Assembly: GCF_030373445.1 (NCBI RefSeq)
Contig: NZ_JAUCYU010000006.1
Coordinates: forward strand, 124,001-188,000
Length of the DNA stretch: 64,000 nucleotides
Reading direction: 5' to 3'
Source of the DNA: Roseovarius sp.
GTDB lineage: Bacteria; Pseudomonadota; Alphaproteobacteria; Rhodobacterales; Rhodobacteraceae
A model generated the notes under the pieces. It did no database searches and was not told where the DNA came from. It saw nothing but the letters and a program-made list of their open reading frames with translations. A program made the translations under genes and the position numbers. Shown piece after piece: positions 58,311 through 64,000 of the stretch (position 1 is its first letter; every line of letters starts with the position of its first letter).

Positions 58311-59552
58311 TTACCGCACCAAGGCCCCTTTCATCGACGCCTCCGGAAAGCATGTCGCCCCCTGGCCCGCCGCTTCCTGCCAGCGCCCGATAGACCGCCG
58401 CGTCTTGAACCCGGCCAGCCCGTCGACCCCGCCCACGTCATGGCCCTGCTCCACCAGCGCCGCCTGCATTGCCGCCACGTCCGAGCGTTTCAGCCCGCCG
58501 ACACGCCCCCAGTCGCCCCGGAAATCCCCGATCCCGTACTGGATCCGGTCGCCCACATGCCCCACGAACAGCGCGTAGAGATCGCTCTCGTTATACTTCT
58601 TCAGCACGTAGAAATTCGGCGTCACGATGAAGGCGGGCCCCTTCCGCCCCGCGGGCATCATCAGGTAGCCCTCGCCCGCCAGCTCGTGCTCGGGAAACGG
58701 CCGCCCCGACACGCGGGTCACGCCCATCTCGACCCATTCTGCGATCGGCCGCCCCTGGTCGGGCCCCTCCAGCGTGCAGGAGACCGATGCCGGCACCGCC
58801 ACCTCGAACCCCCAGTCGCGCCCCGGCACCCAGCCGAAATGCTCGAGGTAGCGGGCGATCGAGGCGATCGTGTCCGCCTCCGACCCCCAGATATCCGCCT
58901 TGCCGTCGCCATCGCCATCCGCCGCGAACTGCAGGTATCGCGAGGGCATGAACTGCGGCTGGCCCAGCGCCCCGGCCCAGCTGCTCTTCAGCGCCGATCC
59001 CGGCGCATGGCCCGCCTCGGCGATCTTCAGCGCGGCGATCAGCTCCTCGGTGAAGAACGCCGCCCGCGTGCTCATGAACCCCTTGGTGCCCAGCACCTCG
59101 AACGCGTTGTACCTGATCGCGACCCGGCCATAGCCGCTCTCGCGCCCCCAGACGGCCAGCACGATCCGCCCCGGCACGCCCGTCGCCGCCTCCGCCGCGG
59201 CCAGCGCCCCGGCATGGCGCCGTGCCATCACCCGCCCGACCTCGGCCGCGCCTTCCACCTTGCCGCGCCCGAAATAGGCCGCCGGCACGCCGAACTCGGC
59301 CTGGTACTGCGTCTCGGGCGTGCGCGCCGCGCTCCCCGGCGGCACCAGGTCCGGCAGGTCCCAATCCAGCGTGACGCCCCGGAACGCTGCCTCGAACGTG
59401 CCCCGCGCCACGCCCTCGGCCTGCGCCCTCGGCCATACCACCTGCTCCAGCCAGTCCCGGTATTGCCGCTCCACGGCGGCCCGGTCCACCGCGCCCGCCG
59501 CCATCGGCAGGCCCGCAAACACCATCAGCAAGACGAAAACGCGCAGGATCAT
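58311..59552 (-). CDS. Lytic murein transglycosylase, MltB-like with peptidoglycan-binding domain
   Basis: A 413-residue exported enzyme. The signal peptide is at residues 1-20 (ILRVFVLLMVFAGLP). The SLT_2 domain follows to about residue 330, with the catalytic Glu in WGRESGYG and the ALGQPQFMPSRYLQFAADGDGDGKADIW segment. A C-terminal PG_binding_1-like domain (GLKRSDVAAMQAALVEQGHDVGGVDG) completes it. It cleaves glycan strands with 1,6-anhydro product formation during wall remodelling. The ATG at 59552 directly precedes the signal peptide. Confidence 0.92.
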   Translation of the reverse strand: MILRVFVLLMVFAGLPMAAGAVDRAAVERQYRDWLEQVVWPRAQAEGVARGTFEAAFRGVTLDWDLPDLVPPGSAARTPETQYQAEFGVPAAYFGRGKVEGAAEVGRVMARRHAGALAAAEAATGVPGRIVLAVWGRESGYGRVAIRYNAFEVLGTKGFMSTRAAFFTEELIAALKIAEAGHAPGSALKSSWAGALGQPQFMPSRYLQFAADGDGDGKADIWGSEADTIASIARYLEHFGWVPGRDWGFEVAVPASVSCTLEGPDQGRPIAEWVEMGVTRVSGRPFPEHELAGEGYLMMPAGRKGPAFIVTPNFYVLKKYNESDLYALFVGHVGDRIQYGIGDFRGDWGRVGGLKRSDVAAMQAALVEQGHDVGGVDGLAGFKTRRSIGRWQEAAGQGATCFPEASMKGALVR

Positions 59553-59612
59553 CGGCCCTATCTCCCTACCAGTCAGCAGCGCCGGCCCATGCAGGCCGCG
59601 CACCGCACCCTT

Positions 59613-60314
59613 TCACATATGCCGCGTCACGCCCCCGTCGACCCTGAGCGACTGGCCGGTGATGAACCCGCTGTCCTCGCTCAGCAGGAAGGCCGCCGCC
59701 TTCGCCTGCTCCTCGGCGCGGCCCAGCCGCCCCAGCGCCGACATCTCGGCGAACTTCTGGGGCAGGTCCAGGCTGTCGGTGAACCCCGGCAGCACGCAGT
59801 TGAACCGGATATTCGCCGGCCCGTACCGGTCGGAATAGAGCTTCGCGAAGGACGACACCCCCACCCGGTAGACGCTCGACGTCGGAAAGGTCAGGCTCGG
59901 CTCGAAGGCCGAGAACGTGGTGATCGCCACGATCGAGCCGCCGCCCTGGCGCTCCATCACCGGCGTCACCAGCTTGGCCATCCGGATCACCGGCTTCAGT
60001 ACCATCTCGTGCGCCCGGTCCCAGTCCTCCTCGGATATCTCCAGAAGATCCCCCTTGGGCGGCCCGCCCACGTGGATCAGCAGCGCGTCGATCCGGCCGT
60101 AAGTCTCCATCGCCAGGTCGAACAGCGCCTGCGTATCCCCGGCCACCTCCGCCTTGCCGCGCCGCGCCACGCCGCCCAGCTCCGCCGCCAGCGCCTCGCA
60201 GCTCTCCGACGGCGACATCAGCGCCAGCTTGTACCCCCGCCCGTGCATTTCCCGCGCGGTGGCGGCGCCCATGCCGCGGCCCCCGCCGATGATCACGCAA
60301 ACCTTTTCCGCCAT
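59613..60314 (-). CDS. Atypical SDR lacking the YxxxK lysine
   Basis: A 233-residue SDR-fold protein. The cofactor motif is IGGGRGMGAAT at residues 9-19. The active-site region reads SSVYRVGVSSFAK, so the Lys expected four residues after Tyr is Val; the next Lys is nine residues on. LPGFTDSL and the SLRVDGGVTRHM C-terminus are SDR-like. An SDR group with YRxG at this place exists, so the change may be subgroup-typical. The ATG at 60314 has a GGAGAGGT site. It stands between the transglycosylase and a TRAP operon and has no obvious pathway partner. Confidence 0.83.
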   Translation of the reverse strand: MAEKVCVIIGGGRGMGAATAREMHGRGYKLALMSPSESCEALAAELGGVARRGKAEVAGDTQALFDLAMETYGRIDALLIHVGGPPKGDLLEISEEDWDRAHEMVLKPVIRMAKLVTPVMERQGGGSIVAITTFSAFEPSLTFPTSSVYRVGVSSFAKLYSDRYGPANIRFNCVLPGFTDSLDLPQKFAEMSALGRLGRAEEQAKAAAFLLSEDSGFITGQSLRVDGGVTRHM

Positions 60315-60524
60315 GTTCGACACCTCTCCGAATCCCTTTCCCCTGCACGCTACCAGACCGCGCGCCCACCGCCAGACCCACCCCCCGGCCCGACCGCGAA
60401 CCCGCAAATTGGAAAAAAACCTTTACCAATTTCAGTGAGGCTTTAGTTTGGGCCTCGCGGCACTGCTGCGGCCGGCGTCTGGGAGGGCGCTTTGCGTGGC
60501 ATGCCAGACAACTGGGAGGAAAGA

Positions 60525-61628
60525 ATGACACACGACAAGACGATTTCACGTCGCGCCGCGCTGACCGGGCTCGCGACAGCGGGCGCGGCCGGGCTTTCGG
60601 CCCCGGCCATCGCCACGGCGCAGGGCCAGACCACCACCTGGAAGATCCAGACATCCTGGCCCGGCGGCATCGGGTTGCAGATCTTCAAGGACTGGGCCGC
60701 CTCGATCGAGGAAAAAAGCGGCGGCGAGCTGGCCTTCGAGCCTTTCGGCGCCAATGACGTCGTGGGCGATTTCCAGCTCTTCGACGCGGTCAAGAATGGC
60801 GTGCTCGACGCGGTGAACCCGTTCACCATCTACGCGCAAGGGATCATCCCGGCGGCCATGTTCCTGACAAGCTACCCGATGGGCCTGCGCAACCCGCACG
60901 AATTCGACGTGTTCTACTACGGCCTCGGCGGGCTCGAGATCGCCCGCGAGCTCTACGCCCAGCAGAACATGCATTTCGTGGGCCCCATCCACCACGGGCC
61001 CAACATCATCCACTCCAAGGTGCCGATCCGCTCGGTCGATGACTTCTCGGGCCGCAAGATGCGCGCCCCCGGCGGCATGGTCGCGGAACTCTTCTCGGCG
61101 CTCGGCGCCAAGACCACGCTCCTGCCCGGCTCGGAAATCTTCCCGGCGCTGGAAAAGGGCACGATCGACGTGGCCGATTACGTCGGCCCGGCGGTGAACT
61201 ACGCGCTCGGCTTCAGCCAGGTGACCGATTACATCTCCATGGGCCCGCCGGGCTTCATGTCGGTCTACCAGCCCGTCGACCTGATGGACCTGACGGTCGG
61301 CATGGACAGCTGGAACGCGCTTTCCGACGAGATGAAGCAATTCGTCGAAATGGAGGTGCACGCCTATTCCGACGCGCACCACGCCGCCATCCAGAAGGCC
61401 GACCAGGAAGCCTGGGAGAAATTCGAGGCCGACGGCACCGAGGTCACCCGACTCAGCCAGACCGATGTCGAGATCATGACCGAGGTCGCCGTGCCGATCT
61501 GGTACAAGTACGCCAACCGCGACAAGAACGCGGCCCGCGTCTTCAAGATCCAGCTCGACTACATGATGTCGGGCTCGCTGGGCTACGTCACGCCCGAGAT
61601 GGTCGAAGGCCAGGAACTCGATCTCTGA
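60525..61628 (+). CDS. TRAP substrate-binding protein (DctP), Tat-exported, TakP-like
   Basis: A 367-residue periplasmic binding protein. The signal is Tat-like (TISRRAALTGLATAGAAGL), unlike the Sec signals of the two copies near 25-27 kb. WKIQTSWPGGIGLQIFKDWA and the FSGRKMRAPGGMVAELFSALGA segment (Arg for the ligand carboxylate) resemble the TakP group for 2-oxo acids. The ATG at 60525 has a GGGAGGAA site. It heads a TRAP operon with a fused small permease (61712) and a large permease (62936). Confidence 0.9.
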   Translation: MTHDKTISRRAALTGLATAGAAGLSAPAIATAQGQTTTWKIQTSWPGGIGLQIFKDWAASIEEKSGGELAFEPFGANDVVGDFQLFDAVKNGVLDAVNPFTIYAQGIIPAAMFLTSYPMGLRNPHEFDVFYYGLGGLEIARELYAQQNMHFVGPIHHGPNIIHSKVPIRSVDDFSGRKMRAPGGMVAELFSALGAKTTLLPGSEIFPALEKGTIDVADYVGPAVNYALGFSQVTDYISMGPPGFMSVYQPVDLMDLTVGMDSWNALSDEMKQFVEMEVHAYSDAHHAAIQKADQEAWEKFEADGTEVTRLSQTDVEIMTEVAVPIWYKYANRDKNAARVFKIQLDYMMSGSLGYVTPEMVEGQELDL

Positions 61629-61711
61629 GCCACGGCCTGCCGTGATCTCCTGAAACATCGGGCCCCCGCCACGGCGCGGGGGCCCGACCTGCGCGCACAA
61701 GCGGAAAGACA

Positions 61712-62932
61712 ATGCCCAGCATAGATTTCATCCTGCCGCACTGGCTGTACTGGGGGGGCCTTCTGGTCTTCCCCCTGGTCGCCATGGTGATGGCCCGGCG
61801 CACGCGGACACGGGGATACTCCGTGCCGATCGCCTACATGATCCTCGTCACCGGCGGGCTGCTCGGCCTGCACCGGCTCTACCTCCGCAACCTCTGGGGG
61901 CTGGTGTTCCTGCCGATCTTCTTCGCCATCCTCGTCTTCAACGCCCAGGGGCGCGAGGCCCGCGAGGTGGTCAGCCAGACCGCCAACGAGGTCGCCAGCG
62001 CCCAGCGCATCGTCGACCGGCTGGAGCCGAAAGTCACCGGCGCCGACGACCGGATCGCCAAGCTGCAGGCCGATCTCGAGGCGGCCGAGGAAGGCTCCTT
62101 CGCCCAGATCCGCGCCGAGAAGGAGCTGGAAAAGGCGCAAGGCTCCAAGGTCTCCGACGCCGAGCGCCTCGAGAAGGCCCAGGCCGACCTCGACGCTGCC
62201 GGCCCGGCGCTCGACAACGCCCGCGCCGCCCGCAAGCAATGGTCCGACTTCGCCTTCTACGCGCTCATGCTGCTTTGCGCGCTTATCGCCATCGACGCGG
62301 TGCTGATCCCCGGCATGGTCCGCAAGGCCCAGGCCCGCGCCGATGCCGAGCCCGCGCCCGTCAGCCCGGCCGAGGCCCGGCTCGAACATATCGAGCAGGA
62401 GGCAGAGAAGAAGGACCACGACCATATCGGCACCGGCTGGACCGGGGCGATCGACCGGATGTCCTATTTCTGCGGCGAGTTCGTCTCCTACTGGGCGGTC
62501 ATCGCGGTCTTCGCCTATTACTTCGAGGTGGTCGCCCGCTACGTCTTCAACTCGCCCACCATCTGGGTGCATGAAGGCATGTTCCTGATGTTCGGGATGC
62601 AATACCTCATCGCCGGCGCCTACGCGGCGCTCACCGACGCGCACGTGAAGGTCGACGTGTTCTACGCCGAGTGGTCGCCGCTCCGGAAGGCGGTGGTCGA
62701 CCTCTTCACCTCGATCTTCTTCTTCATCTTCGCGGGCACCCTTCTGGTCACCGGCTGGATCTTCGCGATGGACGCGACGGTGGTGAACGAGATCTCCTTC
62801 TCGGAATGGACGATCGCCTACTGGCCCTTCAAATGGGCCATCGTCGTGGGCGCGGTGCTGCTGATCCTGCAGGGGATCGCCAAGCTCGCCCGCGACGTCG
62901 CAACCGTTCGTCACAGCATGCAGGCGGGGTAA
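61712..62932 (+). CDS. TRAP small permease fused to N-terminal TM2-like/coiled-coil region
   Basis: A 406-residue membrane protein, over twice the size of a normal DctQ. Residues 10-78 have two or three hydrophobic spans with the TM2-like motif GGLLGLHRLYLRNLWG. Residues 80-178 are a charged coiled-coil rich in Ala, Glu and Lys; another hydrophobic span is near 180-200 and a charged linker near 205-245. The DctQ core is at 250-400 (FEVVARYVFNSPTIWVHEGM signature). It starts 83 bases after the binding protein; the large permease follows by 3 bases. The extension may tether the transporter to another protein. Confidence 0.87.
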   Translation: MPSIDFILPHWLYWGGLLVFPLVAMVMARRTRTRGYSVPIAYMILVTGGLLGLHRLYLRNLWGLVFLPIFFAILVFNAQGREAREVVSQTANEVASAQRIVDRLEPKVTGADDRIAKLQADLEAAEEGSFAQIRAEKELEKAQGSKVSDAERLEKAQADLDAAGPALDNARAARKQWSDFAFYALMLLCALIAIDAVLIPGMVRKAQARADAEPAPVSPAEARLEHIEQEAEKKDHDHIGTGWTGAIDRMSYFCGEFVSYWAVIAVFAYYFEVVARYVFNSPTIWVHEGMFLMFGMQYLIAGAYAALTDAHVKVDVFYAEWSPLRKAVVDLFTSIFFFIFAGTLLVTGWIFAMDATVVNEISFSEWTIAYWPFKWAIVVGAVLLILQGIAKLARDVATVRHSMQAG

Positions 62933-62935
62933 GCC

Positions 62936-64000
62936 ATGGGTATCGAGATTGACATTGCATGGCTGACGCTGCTGATGTTCGGCAGCCTCATCGTGCTCCT
63001 GATGGCCGGCCTGCCGCTGGCCTTCGTGACCGGCGGGCTGGCCTGCGTCTTCCTATTCATCCTGGGCGACGCGCGCACGCTCAACATCGTGCCGTCACGC
63101 ATCTTCCCCCTGATGACGAACTACCAGCTTTCGGCCATCCCGCTCTTCATATTCCTGGCGGCGATGCTGGAAAGGGCGGGCATCATCAACGAGATGTTCG
63201 ACGTCATCTACAAGCTGCTGGGCGGCGTGAAGGGCGGGCTCGCCTCGGCCACGATCATCGCCTCGACGATCCTTGCCGCCATGGTGGGCGTGATCGGCGC
63301 GGCGGTGGTCACCATGGGCATCATCGCGCTTCCGGCCATGCTCAAGCGCCATTACGACCCCAAGATCGCCATGGGCTCGATCATGGCGGGCGGCACGCTG
63401 GGCATCCTGATCCCGCCCTCGATCCTCGCCATCATCTACGCGGTGGTGGCCGAGCAATCGGTGGGCGAGCTGTTCATCGGCGCGGTGCTGCCGGGGCTGA
63501 TGCTGTCGGGCTTCTACATCCTATACGTCACGGTGATGTGCTACGCCAACCCGGCCAAGGGCCCGCCCATCCCGGTCGAGGAACGCGTCAGCAACGCCGA
63601 GAAACTGCGCCTGCTGGGCAACATGGCGGCGCCCATCACCCTGATCGCGGTGGTGCTCGGCGTGATCTTCACCGGCGTCGCCACGCCCGTGGAGGCGGCC
63701 GGCATCGGCACCTTCGGCGCCTTCATCGTCGCCGCCATCCACCGCAAGCTCGACTGGGCCACCGTGCGCGAGGCATGCCTGACCACGCTCAAGGCCTCGG
63801 CCATGGTCATCTGGATCATGTTCGGCGCCACCATCTTCGTCGGGCTCTACGTGCTCGAGGGCGGCCAGCAATTCGTCGAGGACACCATGACCGGTCTCGG
63901 CCTGGGCCCCTGGGGCATCCTGATCCTGATGCAGGTGATCCTGATCCTGCTGGGCATGTTCCTCGACTGGGTCGGCATCCTGCTTCTGGCGGTGCCGATC
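62936..64000 (+). CDS. TRAP large permease (DctM family), partial at the window end
   Basis: Starts at ATG 62936, 3 bases after the small permease stop, and stays open to the right edge (355 codons). DctM features are visible: ASTILAAMVGVIGAAVVTMGIIALPAML, GGTLGILIPPSILAIIYAVVAEQSVGELF and ATPVEAAGIGTFGA. The protein would be about 430-440 residues in full. It is the ion-coupled transport subunit of the third TRAP system. Its ligand is unknown; a 2-oxo acid is suggested by the TakP-like binding protein. Confidence 0.93.
   Translation, partial: MGIEIDIAWLTLLMFGSLIVLLMAGLPLAFVTGGLACVFLFILGDARTLNIVPSRIFPLMTNYQLSAIPLFIFLAAMLERAGIINEMFDVIYKLLGGVKGGLASATIIASTILAAMVGVIGAAVVTMGIIALPAMLKRHYDPKIAMGSIMAGGTLGILIPPSILAIIYAVVAEQSVGELFIGAVLPGLMLSGFYILYVTVMCYANPAKGPPIPVEERVSNAEKLRLLGNMAAPITLIAVVLGVIFTGVATPVEAAGIGTFGAFIVAAIHRKLDWATVREACLTTLKASAMVIWIMFGATIFVGLYVLEGGQQFVEDTMTGLGLGPWGILILMQVILILLGMFLDWVGILLLAVPI

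Overview
This high-GC window looks like a chromosomal segment of a marine alphaproteobacterium of the Rhodobacterales (Roseobacter group). The evidence is a Paracoccus-type sox cluster, three TRAP transporter systems, dense sugar-acid catabolic operons, and a glucosylglycerate module. This is inference from gene content; there is no rRNA in the window. I found no tRNA, rRNA, transposase, phage gene or CRISPR array.

Positions 1-35.8 kb form a catabolic island for uronates and other sugar acids. It holds an HpcH/HpaI aldolase; an eight-gene minus-strand operon (8720 down to 889: L-idonate dehydrogenase-like, LysE exporter, DapA-type aldolase/dehydratase, FAD-linked oxidase, FAH-fold enzyme, SMP-30 lactonase, PfkB kinase, DenD-like dehydrogenase); a divergent operon with an IdnO-like SDR, a YihU-like reductase and a PhyH dioxygenase; a sulfotransferase-like protein and an RraA-type aldolase; a dehydratase/SDR/uronate dehydrogenase operon; and a long minus-strand operon from duplicated TRAP binding proteins through the TRAP permease, PhyH, UxaA, a second YihU-like reductase, an SDR and an EamA transporter. 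A GntR/FCD regulator at 27.2 kb faces the duplicated TRAP genes. Six palindromes with the core TGGTATACCA lie in four promoter regions and probably define its regulon. A FAH hydrolase, a LysR regulator, a split transketolase operon and a SAF-domain oxidoreductase/DapA pair complete the island.

Positions 36-38.5 kb carry a minus-strand trio: a flavodoxin-like protein, a pyridoxal-kinase-like protein, and an unusual TIM-barrel/methylglyoxal-synthase fusion. Positions 38.6-51.8 kb are the thiosulfate oxidation region. It has two metallo-beta-lactamase-fold proteins (one with a degraded metal motif), a YeeE/YedE transporter, a DUF302 protein, soxD-C-B-A-Z-Y-X-W-V on the minus strand, and soxS-soxR-soxT on the plus strand. 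Because soxCD is present, complete oxidation of thiosulfate to sulfate is expected.

Positions 51.9-55.8 kb encode a probable glucosylglycerate module: HAD phosphatase, GT81-like synthase and a GH13 phosphorylase. After it come idi, a cytochrome c, a Ca2+/cation antiporter, a lytic transglycosylase and an atypical SDR. A third TRAP operon follows, whose small permease carries an N-terminal TM2-like and coiled-coil extension. Its large permease runs off the right end.
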